Below are positions 1-7,496 of a DNA stretch of 10,727 nucleotides, one piece after another. The DNA lies in contig DEQC01000019.1 of NCBI GenBank assembly GCA_002359055.1, positions 30,801-41,527 of the forward strand. Reading direction: 5' to 3'. The position numbers were made by a program, and so were the translations under genes. The notes under the pieces are model-generated. The model did no database searches. It worked only from the letters and a program-made list of their open reading frames with translations, and was not told where the DNA came from. Numbering within the stretch: the first letter of the stretch is position 1; the number at the start of each line of letters is the position of its first letter. Source of the DNA: Flavobacteriales bacterium UBA3376 (lineage in GTDB: Bacteria > Bacteroidota > Bacteroidia > Flavobacteriales > Weeksellaceae).

Positions 1-971
1 AAGCCACTCAGAAACTTGTTCAGGAACTCTTTGGTGAATTTGGTCTTTTGATGTTGGATGCTGATGATGTTGAGTTGAAAAAGTTCATGATTCCGGCATT
101 TGAAACAGATCTTATCCATCATAAAGCTTTCGAAATCGTTTCGAATTCAAATGAAAAATTAATCGAAAAAAATCACAATGTTCAAGTCAATCCAAGAGAA
201 ATCAACCTATTTTATTTAAACAATGGCGTTAGAGAACGAATCATCGATGAAAATCAAAAATTTAAACTCTTGGATTCCAATCAAACTTTCAGTCGAAATG
301 AAATTTTAGAAGAACTAAAAAATCATCCTGAAAGATTCAGTCCAAATGTGATTTTAAGACCTTTGTATCAAGAAACTATTTTGCCGAACATCGCTTATAT
401 TGGCGGAAGTGGCGAAATTGCTTATTGGCTGCAATTGAAAGATTTTTTCGAATCACAAAATGTTTTGTTTCCCGTTTTGATTGTTAGAAATTCTTTGTTG
501 ATTCTTTCCGAAAAGCAAAATTCAATCTTGGAAAGATTGGGGATAAATCATCGAGATTTATTTCTATCAAAACAAGAATTAATCAATCAATTCATACAGA
601 GTAATTTAGGGGTTGAAATTGATTTTGAGCGATATGATGTTCAATTGAATCAAATTTTCGATGAATTAGAAGAACTTTCTACTCAAACCGATGTTACTTT
701 CTCTAAAATGGTCAATGCTCAACGGACAAAGCAATTGAAAGGATTCGATAAGATGAAAAAGCGATTGATTAAAGCTGAAAAAAGAAAACAATCAGACAAA
801 GTTGAAAGATTATCAGAATTGTATGATGAGGTTTATCCTCATTCGAATTTACAAGAGAGAATTGTAAACTTTTCTGAGCTTTATTTAGAATATGGCAATG
901 ATTTGATCGATAAAATGTATGCTGAAATTCAGCCTATTAACTTTCAATTCACAATTAAAATATTAGCATAA
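1..971 (+). CDS. bshC: BshC, bacillithiol biosynthesis cysteine-adding enzyme (C-terminal part, 5' end outside window)
   Basis: Putative cysteine ligase that adds L-cysteine to GlcN-malate in the last step of synthesis of bacillithiol, a cytosolic low-molecular-weight thiol. The reading frame is open from base 3, so the gene starts upstream; 322 residues plus stop are present, against roughly 530 in the family, so about 60% is here. The first in-frame ATG at 48 is internal: the codons before it already give the family-like stretch ELFGEFGLLMLDADD. Recognisable family landmarks are RPLYQE (357-374) and LPNIAYIGGSGEIAYWLQLK (381-440), followed by FPVLIVRNS. A Lys/Glu-rich segment at about 645-860 fits the long C-terminal coiled coil of BshC. 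The next gene starts 42 bases after the stop. Identification is by remembered family motifs; the function of BshC as the ligase rests on established genetics and structure rather than on anything visible here. Confidence 0.93.
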   Translation, partial: ATQKLVQELFGEFGLLMLDADDVELKKFMIPAFETDLIHHKAFEIVSNSNEKLIEKNHNVQVNPREINLFYLNNGVRERIIDENQKFKLLDSNQTFSRNEILEELKNHPERFSPNVILRPLYQETILPNIAYIGGSGEIAYWLQLKDFFESQNVLFPVLIVRNSLLILSEKQNSILERLGINHRDLFLSKQELINQFIQSNLGVEIDFERYDVQLNQIFDELEELSTQTDVTFSKMVNAQRTKQLKGFDKMKKRLIKAEKRKQSDKVERLSELYDEVYPHSNLQERIVNFSELYLEYGNDLIDKMYAEIQPINFQFTIKILA

Positions 972-992
972 TTGAAAAGAATTGTACTTTTG
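963..992 (+). promoter_or_regulatory. Bacteroidota-type promoter for the LysM gene
   Basis: TACTTTTG at 985-992 matches the Bacteroidota -7 consensus TAnnTTTG. Exactly 19 bases upstream, TTA at 963-965 is one base from the -33 consensus TTG. The -33 triplet lies within the last codons of bshC. The element ends 21 bases before ATG 1014, which leaves a short leader and argues against the TTG codon at 972 as translation start. It suggests the LysM gene can be transcribed independently of bshC. Confidence 0.55.
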
Positions 993-1013
993 TTCAATAT
1001 AAAATATATACGG

Positions 1014-2957
1014 ATGAAAAAAGCTGTTGCCCTACTGTTGTTTATTTTGTTGGCGAGTTTTGCATTTGCTCAACAAAGGTCTCATACAGTTCAACCCAAA
1101 GAAACCATTTATGGAATCTCTAAACAATACAATGTATCACAAGATGAATTGAAACGTGCGAATCCTTTTTTGAACGAAAGAGGTTTGCAAATTGGCGATG
1201 TACTCGTGATTCCTGGAGGTGCTGAAACTTCGAATGCTGACGGCCGTATCAAACAAGTCGTTACTACTGAAGAACCGCAAACTTTCACTGAAGTCATAGT
1301 CCCTACCGAAGATGCAAACTTTATTTATATCAAAATTAAACCCCAACAAACCATTTATTCACTCACTCGTGAATATGATATCGCAGAAAGTGCATTGAAA
1401 AGTTTAAATCCACAATTGGCCGATGGACTAAAGGCTGGGGACATCATTCGTATTCCAAAAAAATCACAAGATCAAAAAGAAGAAATCATTCCAGAAGGAA
1501 TGTATAAAGTCCAAAGAGGAGATACTGTATATTCGTTGGCACAGAAGTTTAACGTAAGTACGGACCAATTTTATATAGCAAATCCATCGGTTCAAACCGA
1601 AGGACTGGTCGTTGATTCTTATGTCAATATTCCAAAACGTGAAAAAACTACAGGTGTTTTTCAAGATGGATTTATAGAACACAAAGTAAAACAAGGCGAG
1701 ACGATTTATTCGATCACTAAGCTTTATAAAGTTTCTTTTTCAGAAATTTTAAATTTAAATCCACATCTGACTGAAGGTCTGAAAGCTGGAATGACTTTAC
1801 GAATTCCTTTGGAAGATGGAGCGAACATAATTATTTCAGATAAAATCAAACGTATCAATGATAGAGAAATCAATATTGGATTGATTTTACCATTTCATTT
1901 AGATGCGACTACCAATAAACCAAAAGAAAGTGAAATTGCAACTGATATTTTTATCGGAGCTAAAGTAGCTTTAGATTCATTGGCAAGAAAAGGAAAAAAA
2001 TTGAATTTGACAGTTTTGGATTCTAAAAATGACGCAAGTGAAATCGAAACTTTGATGACTGAGCATAATTTCTCTAAGTTCGACGCCATAGTCGGACCTT
2101 TGTTTGCTTCGAACTTTAGATCGCTCGCAGAAAGATTGGAAGGTTCAGGAATTGCTTTGGTATCGCCTTTGAGCAATGCTGAAGATTTGACGAATTATGA
2201 GAATACAGTGATTGCGACGCCTTCAGATGAAGCGATTGCTGATGCAGTAATCCAAAAAATTAAAGAAGAATATAGAGGACAGTCGATTCAAATTCTAACT
2301 GATGAACGCCATTTGAATTTGGCTGAATATGTTTCATCGAACTTGCAAAGAAATTTGAGAGGAGCGCAAATCTCGATTACTCAAGATGCCAATAAACTCC
2401 ATCAACCTTCGGAAACTGTGAACGAAACTCTTTCTGACGGAACTGTAGTCGAAATGGAATATTTCACTCCTATCATTACTATTTTGGTTTCAGGAAATAA
2501 TTCTTTGGGACAAGCTTATGTCAATCGCATCAAAACCATGGATGCAGAAAATTTGAGAGCTTATGGAGTTAAGTTTGTTTCGGCTTATGATATCTACAAT
2601 CCAAAAAACAAAGAAAATATAGATGCGCTGAAAAACATAGATTTCACTTTTGGAACGATTAGAATTGTTAATGTTTATGGCGATAGTGAAAGAAATACTT
2701 TGAATAAATTCATGGATGTTTATTGCTTGATGCCAAATGAATATCAACAAATCGGTTTCGATATAATTTATGATTTAGGTGAAAGAATGAATGTTTCAGG
2801 TGATGTTTTAAATGCTTTGAATACTGAGCAAACTCGTTTGTCAACTAAATTCCAATATGAAAAAGTTGGAAAAGGATATGTCAATCAATCGGTTAGAACT
2901 TTGAGAATATTTGTAGCCGATGACGAATCACCTGATTCGGAACCTATTGCTCATTAA
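1014..2957 (+). CDS. Secreted protein with four LysM domains and a type 1 periplasmic-binding fold
   Basis: A 647-residue exported protein likely to bind peptidoglycan in the periplasm. Residues 1-19 form a signal peptide (MKK, hydrophobic core, cleavage after AFA); no lipobox cysteine follows. Four LysM modules lie at about 24-67, 104-148, 163-207 and 223-265, each with a pattern like HTVQPKETIYGISKQYNVS and ending in an IP. Module 2 is the most divergent (KIKPQQTIYSLTREY). From about 286 to 635 the pattern INIGLILPF ... GAKVALDSL ... DAIVGPLF ... ALVSPLSN fits a type 1 periplasmic-binding (LivJ/LpoA-like) fold. Such proteins are often labelled amino-acid ABC transporter substrate-binding proteins, but no permease or ATPase gene is adjacent, so transport is not supported. 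A peptidoglycan-synthesis or cell-wall-sensing role is inference. ATG 1014 is preferred over TTG 972 because it directly starts the signal peptide and has a promoter just upstream. Confidence 0.88.
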   Translation: MKKAVALLLFILLASFAFAQQRSHTVQPKETIYGISKQYNVSQDELKRANPFLNERGLQIGDVLVIPGGAETSNADGRIKQVVTTEEPQTFTEVIVPTEDANFIYIKIKPQQTIYSLTREYDIAESALKSLNPQLADGLKAGDIIRIPKKSQDQKEEIIPEGMYKVQRGDTVYSLAQKFNVSTDQFYIANPSVQTEGLVVDSYVNIPKREKTTGVFQDGFIEHKVKQGETIYSITKLYKVSFSEILNLNPHLTEGLKAGMTLRIPLEDGANIIISDKIKRINDREINIGLILPFHLDATTNKPKESEIATDIFIGAKVALDSLARKGKKLNLTVLDSKNDASEIETLMTEHNFSKFDAIVGPLFASNFRSLAERLEGSGIALVSPLSNAEDLTNYENTVIATPSDEAIADAVIQKIKEEYRGQSIQILTDERHLNLAEYVSSNLQRNLRGAQISITQDANKLHQPSETVNETLSDGTVVEMEYFTPIITILVSGNNSLGQAYVNRIKTMDAENLRAYGVKFVSAYDIYNPKNKENIDALKNIDFTFGTIRIVNVYGDSERNTLNKFMDVYCLMPNEYQQIGFDIIYDLGERMNVSGDVLNALNTEQTRLSTKFQYEKVGKGYVNQSVRTLRIFVADDESPDSEPIAH

Positions 2958-2961
2958 AAAT

Positions 2962-2990
2962 AAAAAAGGTAGAATTTTCTACCTTTTTTT
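2962..2990. terminator. Bidirectional intrinsic terminator between converging genes
   Basis: The arms AAAAAAGGTAGA and TCTACCTTTTTT are perfectly complementary around a four-base ATTT loop. The stem is flanked by an A run on the left and a T run (2984-2991) on the right, so it works as a terminator on either strand. It lies between the stop of the LysM gene and the stop of the converging barrel gene, only 36 bases apart. Confidence 0.85.
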
Positions 2991-2993
2991 TAT

Positions 2994-5900
2994 CTAAAAT
3001 CTTGCTTGGATTTGTATGCTTCCACTATGAATGGCTTTTGTATCCATTGACTTTCTACCATCGTAAGTGATGTTGATACTCAAAAATGAGTTTAGTTGTC
3101 TTTGAATCAATACTTGCCAAACATAATTATTTCCTGATTTCAAACCTTCCATCATTTGATTGCCTACAACCGATTGTTGATTGCCGGAGAAGTCGTTTTT
3201 GATGAAATTGAAGTTGGCCAAAATCGAAGATTTTACAGCATCATTCCATTGCAATTCCGCTCCGAAATTCGATTGTTTTAACTTTTCTATACCGGTTAAA
3301 TTATTTTTGTTTTGAAAGGTGTAATTCAACGCAGCAACGAATTTAGTTTCGATTTGATAAGAAATTTCAGGTTTGAATCTCCAAGTTTCCAAAGTAAATC
3401 TTCGGCTCTCAAACATATCAGATCCACTGACGATTTTATTGGTTTCAATTTCATTTGATAAATTAAAATTATCCCAAGCTTTATATTTAGTGGTCAAAAC
3501 ATGTGATTGAGAATCTCTGAATTCAGCTCCAGTAAATACATAAGTCTGAACTTCCTGGTCGGCGAAAGTATAAGAAGACGACCATTTGTATTGCGCTCCA
3601 TGATTGAAATGAAAACTGCTTCTAAAACTTTTATTTTTTCCTAACAATAAATCAGAATTTTCAAATGGATTCCAATTCAAAGTGTTTCCTTCTTTTAAAT
3701 AAGAATTTGAACTTTGAAGCGAGGATTGAATCATCCACCTTTTCAGAAAATCATTTTCGGTTTGTAAAAGCTCTTTTATACGTATTCTCATCGAGAAGTT
3801 AAAAGCATTTTTATTGGTGTTTACATAATTGATCGTATTGGTATAAACCCTTATGTAATTGGCTTCATCTTGGTATTGAGCAACTTCAAATTCATCCAAT
3901 TGTTCGATTCCATCTCCGTTATAATCCGTCCATTTATAAATTCCTGTTCCATCGGTTACCTTTACGTATTCAAATTCACGCTGCGGCTCAACTCCACTTC
4001 CTAATTCATAATACGCGTTTAAAATCAAACCATTTCTGAAGAAACTTTTGTTCCATCGTAAATTTCCGCTGATATAATCTTCTTTTTCTTCTTCCTCATA
4101 ATCGACCGAACGATAATGGAATCCGAGTTCTAAACGATGTTCCGCTTGATTGATCAACCTCGATTGAAGAATCAAACCATTGGATTTACTGATTCTCTGA
4201 AGATTTCCCATTCTCACCGAATCATCTCTTCGATTATAATAGGACAATTCTGCGAAAACCTTTGCTGTGTCACCTACACCGATCATTCCGCGAATTTCAT
4301 CCCAACGGAACGATAAATTTGACAAGGAATTTCCAAGCTCAAAATTTTCATGATCTTCGATTTCGTTATTTTCCCCGCTGTATTGTGCGCCTATCCAAAT
4401 GGCTTCGCTCAACTTTCTTTTGGCAATTGTTCTATATCTTAAAAACTTTGTTTTATCAGCATCGAACTGTGGATTCAATAGGTTTTCTTGGGTGGAATTT
4501 AAATATGAAAAATTTCCTTCAGCATAGTTTTTATCGGTTTGATAAATTAAATTCAAATCGTTTTTTATACCTACATATTGATCTTTGTTTTCTAAATAAT
4601 GTAAGTTGTAATTGAATTTCAACGAATCTCTGAAACTACTTTCCAAGCCTAATTTGAGATAGGTTTGATCGGTTTGTAGAAATTCGTTTTCTAAATTAAA
4701 ATCCCTACTAAATTCAATTGACCTCAATCTTTCTATCGATCTGAAGTTGCTTTGAATGAAAGAAGTTTCGAATTGTGGAGTAATTTTCCATCGTTTCAAT
4801 TCGTAAGTTTTTCTTCCAAAAATTCTTCCAGCAAAACCAATATTATCTTCATTGTCTTTGTTCGAAAATAAATTCAAATCTTCATTGCTCATCGCCAAAT
4901 CAATTCCAATTTCACCATTGTTTCTTAGTTTATAAGCTGAGTTGATAGTATAAAGTTGCAGTCGTTTTGGTGGAACTAACTTTCGGATGGGCTCATAATT
5001 TCCTTGTGGAATTCCATTGATAGGAGGAACATATTCAAATATCTTCCCATTCACTTCAACATTGGATTGTATATAATTTCCTTGATTATTTCCCATATAG
5101 GTGAAACTGACTTGATAGAGTTCATCATCAGGATTATTTGAAAATTCAAATATTTCTACTCCGTCAAATAAAGTTTTTCTGTACAAATTTTTATCGGGAT
5201 CGTAATCTGTAGGAACAGCAGTAGTGTTGTACATTTCGTCTGTATTGTTCCCAGCTTCGGCCAAAATTTGTTTGTCTTCATCGCTTAGATCATCATTCAG
5301 TGGATTGTTTTTCGAATCTCCATTCGAATAAAAATGACCTGCTATTCTGAAACGTTCGGATTCGTGTTCAATTCCTCCATACAATAAAAATTGAGAGTAA
5401 GTTCTGTTGGCATACAAATATTCGACAGTGATTCTATCGTTTTCTGTAATGAGTCGATTGGTTGTAAATGTCAATTCACCAGTGTTATAATTGATGATAT
5501 AATCTCTGTCTTCTCCTCTTGTCAATTGAATCCCATCGATATAAACCTTTTCACTTCCAGAAACGATGATGATATAAAGTTCATTGTTGTTTCCAGACAA
5601 TCGATATGGTCCTTGATTTCCATTTTGCCCGTTGAATTTTTTCGTAGCAAACTCACCACGTGTTGTACTTCCTGCTAAATGTATTCTTGTTTTGGAATCG
5701 TTGGCGTGTGTCAATTCAGTTTCCACTTGAACACCAGTTACTTTTTGACTGAAATTGCCAAAAAAATTATTTTCTTGGAGTAAATCGACATGTCCCGCTC
5801 TGATTTTCGAATTTTTATTGAAAAGCTCGATATATATTTTATCAAATTCCTTCAATTGCTGTGTATAACCATCGGCTTGAATAGGTACATTATTGTCCGA

Positions 5901-6443
5901 TATAACAGCATTGATTCCAATTTCTTCACTCAATTGTCCTGTCAGTTGTAAATCCAAAGAAGATTGAACGGAAGCATTTTGACTATTTCCAAAACGGATT
6001 CCTCTTACCAAAGAACCTCTACTGTTTAAACCATCAAAAGGATTTCTGATTTCTCTTTTTTGTCTTGTATAAGAATAATATCGATGTTCTTCAAAAGGTG
6101 TTCGAATCAAGGTGGTATCTTTAGAGAAAATAGATTCTTTATAAAGTTCAGGATGTACGAAATAACGAATCTTTAAACTATCGCCCAACAAACTTTCATC
6201 AAATACAATCCTACCTTTTGCGAAATCTATATTGTAAAGAAGATCAGGAATTTCCTCATTATTAAGGTTTGTAATTTTAAATTTCTCAGGAAGAATTGCT
6301 TGGTGACTAAGATTTAGAGTATCGGATTCGATTAAAATAGTATCCTGCTTGAAATTTTCATTGTCCCAAATAGGAACTTGAGCTTTGACTGAATACAGCA
6401 AAGCCATGAAAAAGAGTATCGATATTTTGATTCGAAAGTGCAA
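2994..6443 (-). CDS. Large SprA-like outer-membrane beta-barrel protein
   Basis: An 1149-residue protein, probably in the outer membrane; function unknown. A signal peptide (RIKISILFFMALLYSVKA, cleavage near residue 20-22) is followed by a non-barrel N-terminal part. Residues 142-220 contain GSLVRGIRFGNSQ, ISDNNVPIQADG and TQQLKEFDKIYIEL, which resemble segments I remember from SprA, the translocon of the type IX secretion system. Residues 296-343 (GSEKVYIDGIQLTRGEDRDY, then TGELTF) resemble a beta-sandwich repeat also seen in SprA. The remainder is rich in alternating aromatic/polar strands and ends in Phe (QIQARF), the usual BAM recognition signature. Residues 840-851 form an EF-hand calcium loop. 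SprA itself is about twice as long, so this is a relative, not SprA. The start is TTG: upstream there is no in-frame ATG before the stop at 6507-6509, and the signal peptide begins directly after it. It appears to be a single-gene transcript. Confidence 0.8.
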   Translation of the reverse strand: MHFRIKISILFFMALLYSVKAQVPIWDNENFKQDTILIESDTLNLSHQAILPEKFKITNLNNEEIPDLLYNIDFAKGRIVFDESLLGDSLKIRYFVHPELYKESIFSKDTTLIRTPFEEHRYYSYTRQKREIRNPFDGLNSRGSLVRGIRFGNSQNASVQSSLDLQLTGQLSEEIGINAVISDNNVPIQADGYTQQLKEFDKIYIELFNKNSKIRAGHVDLLQENNFFGNFSQKVTGVQVETELTHANDSKTRIHLAGSTTRGEFATKKFNGQNGNQGPYRLSGNNNELYIIIVSGSEKVYIDGIQLTRGEDRDYIINYNTGELTFTTNRLITENDRITVEYLYANRTYSQFLLYGGIEHESERFRIAGHFYSNGDSKNNPLNDDLSDEDKQILAEAGNNTDEMYNTTAVPTDYDPDKNLYRKTLFDGVEIFEFSNNPDDELYQVSFTYMGNNQGNYIQSNVEVNGKIFEYVPPINGIPQGNYEPIRKLVPPKRLQLYTINSAYKLRNNGEIGIDLAMSNEDLNLFSNKDNEDNIGFAGRIFGRKTYELKRWKITPQFETSFIQSNFRSIERLRSIEFSRDFNLENEFLQTDQTYLKLGLESSFRDSLKFNYNLHYLENKDQYVGIKNDLNLIYQTDKNYAEGNFSYLNSTQENLLNPQFDADKTKFLRYRTIAKRKLSEAIWIGAQYSGENNEIEDHENFELGNSLSNLSFRWDEIRGMIGVGDTAKVFAELSYYNRRDDSVRMGNLQRISKSNGLILQSRLINQAEHRLELGFHYRSVDYEEEEKEDYISGNLRWNKSFFRNGLILNAYYELGSGVEPQREFEYVKVTDGTGIYKWTDYNGDGIEQLDEFEVAQYQDEANYIRVYTNTINYVNTNKNAFNFSMRIRIKELLQTENDFLKRWMIQSSLQSSNSYLKEGNTLNWNPFENSDLLLGKNKSFRSSFHFNHGAQYKWSSSYTFADQEVQTYVFTGAEFRDSQSHVLTTKYKAWDNFNLSNEIETNKIVSGSDMFESRRFTLETWRFKPEISYQIETKFVAALNYTFQNKNNLTGIEKLKQSNFGAELQWNDAVKSSILANFNFIKNDFSGNQQSVVGNQMMEGLKSGNNYVWQVLIQRQLNSFLSINITYDGRKSMDTKAIHSGSIQIQARF

Positions 6444-6747
6444 ATTGTAGATTTCTACTACAAATAACGTAAATTTTGTATTTGTGGTGTGAATGTAAAA
6501 TTTATTTCAATAAAACTGTATGACTTAGGCGATATAATACTTGGCTTTGATTGAGTAGTTTGGATGACTATATAAACTTTTGATGAAAGTTGATTTGAAA
6601 TAAACTGTGGATTGAAATTTTAGAAATCTAATAAATAAAGAAAACGGATGCCGAAAGGTGTCCGTTTTTTTGTGCTAATATTCTTTTACATAAATGTTTT
6701 TTTTGAAACATTAAAGGTCTAAAATGATATTTTTTAAAGTATAATTT
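6444..6747. other. Gene-free stretch between barrel gene and toxin gene
   Basis: This 304-base stretch is AT-rich with no ORF over a handful of codons on either strand; every ATG I checked on the plus strand between 6480 and 6640 meets a stop within seven codons. It should hold the leader and promoter of the minus-strand barrel gene, but I find no clean TAnnTTTG there. A 12-base imperfect hairpin (GTAGATTTCTAC, 6447-6458) lies four bases upstream of the TTG start. A strong terminator hairpin lies at 6641-6671 and a weaker 7-bp inverted repeat (AATGTTT/AAACATT) at 6693-6712. Confidence 0.6.
6641..6671. terminator. Strong intrinsic terminator with GAAA tetraloop
   Basis: ACGGATGCC (6644-6652) pairs with GGTGTCCGT (6657-6665) around a GAAA tetraloop, with two G-T wobbles, and AAAA/TTTT extends the stem outward. 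On the plus strand it is followed by seven T; on the minus strand by TTTTCTTTATTT. It can end the minus-strand toxin-antitoxin transcript 76 bases after the toxin stop, although the better T run and the GNRA loop are on the plus strand, where no upstream gene is visible. Confidence 0.8.
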
Positions 6748-7071
6748 TTACTGAAAATATTGTCCAGCAATGTGATTATTGGTGATGTATCGAATCAAGA
6801 AATGAGCGTTTGTTTTTTCAAACAGAATGTACCAAGTTGTTCTTTGGTTTCTGTTGTAAGAAATGTAAAACAATTTTTTCCCATATTTGGAAAAATAAGC
6901 AGGTGCTTTTTTGTGTGGAAGCGAATTGATGTTATTTTTCACATAAGATATCAAATCCCAAATGTATTCAACAGAGGTATCATAAAAGGAAAAGTACTCC
7001 TTTTCAATAAGAATATCAGTCAATTCATCCAAATAAAGAATGACTGCTTTATCGTATTTTACTTCTTTCAT
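6748..7071 (-). CDS. RelE/ParE-like toxin of a type II toxin-antitoxin pair
   Basis: A 107-residue basic protein that resembles the RelE/ParE-superfamily toxins of Bacteroidota. The pattern seen is an N-terminal helical part (KAVILYLDELTDILIEKEYF), then YFSKYGKKLFYISY, RTTWYILF and the C-terminal strand FLIRYITNNH. The charged/aromatic KYGKKLFYISYNRNQRTTWY stretch and the ending R-x-x-x-NNH are what I recognise; the family call is from memory, not a search. RelE members cleave mRNA on the ribosome while ParE members poison gyrase, and I cannot tell which applies. ATG 7071 is chosen over the in-frame ATG at 7107: it starts right at the family-like MKEVKYDKAV, while the extra 12 residues look unrelated. 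The gene overlaps the end of the upstream antitoxin by 23 bases, which implies coupled translation from one mRNA. Confidence 0.77.
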   Translation of the reverse strand: MKEVKYDKAVILYLDELTDILIEKEYFSFYDTSVEYIWDLISYVKNNINSLPHKKAPAYFSKYGKKLFYISYNRNQRTTWYILFEKTNAHFLIRYITNNHIAGQYFQ

Positions 7072-7279
7072 CAAATTTCCTGCGTAACATTTTCTTTGTT
7101 TCTTCAAAAAACTCTTCAGATGTCAAAGCATCTTCCCAACCTTCGGGAGCTTGGTCTTCTTCATCTACAAACCCCAGTTTTTTTAGCAAAGGACGTAGTT
7201 CCTCACCGTATTTGTTCAAGTCAAACCGAACATAACGGTTATTGCCATTGGCATCTTTTTCAAATGTTACACCTTTCAT
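7049..7279 (-). CDS. Antitoxin partner of the RelE/ParE-like toxin
   Basis: A 76-residue protein placed immediately upstream of, and overlapping, the toxin gene, the usual antitoxin-first order of type II systems. It begins MKGVTFEKDANGNNRYVRFD, a short beta-rich segment that could be a DNA-binding or dimerising domain, then DLNKYGEELRPLL, an acidic linker (DEEDQAPEGWED) and a charged C-terminal helix (SEEFFEETKKMLRRKF) suited to wrapping a toxin. No helix-turn-helix or classic AbrB, RHH or Phd motif is obvious to me, so the antitoxin family is not assigned; the call rests mainly on gene context, size and composition. If it follows other systems, the protein neutralises the toxin and may repress its own promoter. 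A -7-like element TATATTTG lies 30 bases upstream of the start. Confidence 0.7.
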   Translation of the reverse strand: MKGVTFEKDANGNNRYVRFDLNKYGEELRPLLKKLGFVDEEDQAPEGWEDALTSEEFFEETKKMLRRKFDERSKIR

Positions 7280-7308
7280 ATTCGATAAGTTTAATGAATC
7301 TTAAGAGA

Positions 7309-7316
7309 CAAATATA
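7309..7316 (-). promoter_or_regulatory. Bacteroidota -7 element upstream of the antitoxin gene
   Basis: Read on the minus strand this is TATATTTG, an exact match to TAnnTTTG, ending 29 bases before the antitoxin ATG. No TTG is at the -33 position; GTG lies close to it. I see no convincing palindrome overlapping it that would serve as operator. Confidence 0.5.
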
Positions 7317-7496
7317 CTAAAATAACATGAAAAACACCTTCTTCCCTACCCGCCAAAATCCGATTATCTATGGCTTATTCAGACACTCGATTTGTGTCTT
7401 GTCACCCACCAAAACTACCAATCAAAGCTGGGAAACTTTTTGGGAAAAAAAAAACATTCGGGAGGATGAATTCAGCAATTAAAATAATACAATCCC

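Noticed and set aside
972..1013. TTG at 972 as start of the LysM protein.
   Set aside because: It would put 14 extra residues before the signal peptide and lie upstream of the -7 element; ATG 1014 is better.
4262..4615. 117-codon plus-strand ORF inside the barrel gene, and similar shadow ORFs in glyA and the LysM gene.
   Set aside because: They are antisense to long well-supported genes and have no protein-like features.
6447..6466. ATTTCTACTACAAAT resembles the stem of Cas12a-type CRISPR repeats.
   Set aside because: It is a single copy, lacks the GTAGAT second arm in the right place, has no spacers around it and no cas gene nearby.
6693..6712. Inverted repeat AATGTTT/AAACATT as a toxin terminator.
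   Set aside because: The stem is AT-rich and has no following T run on the minus strand; the hairpin at 6641-6671 is a far better terminator.
7072..7107. Longer toxin start at ATG 7107.
   Set aside because: The extra 12 residues (MKKQRKCYAGNL) look unrelated to the family and would enlarge the overlap with the antitoxin to 59 bases.
6760..7320. Long plus-strand ORF across the toxin-antitoxin locus.
   Set aside because: It is antisense to two better-supported overlapping genes and rich in Cys, Phe and His without any domain.
7327..7482. 51-codon plus-strand ORF next to the toxin-antitoxin promoter.
   Set aside because: No recognisable motif, no plus-strand promoter just upstream, and a composition that looks like non-coding DNA; kept only as part of the gap description.
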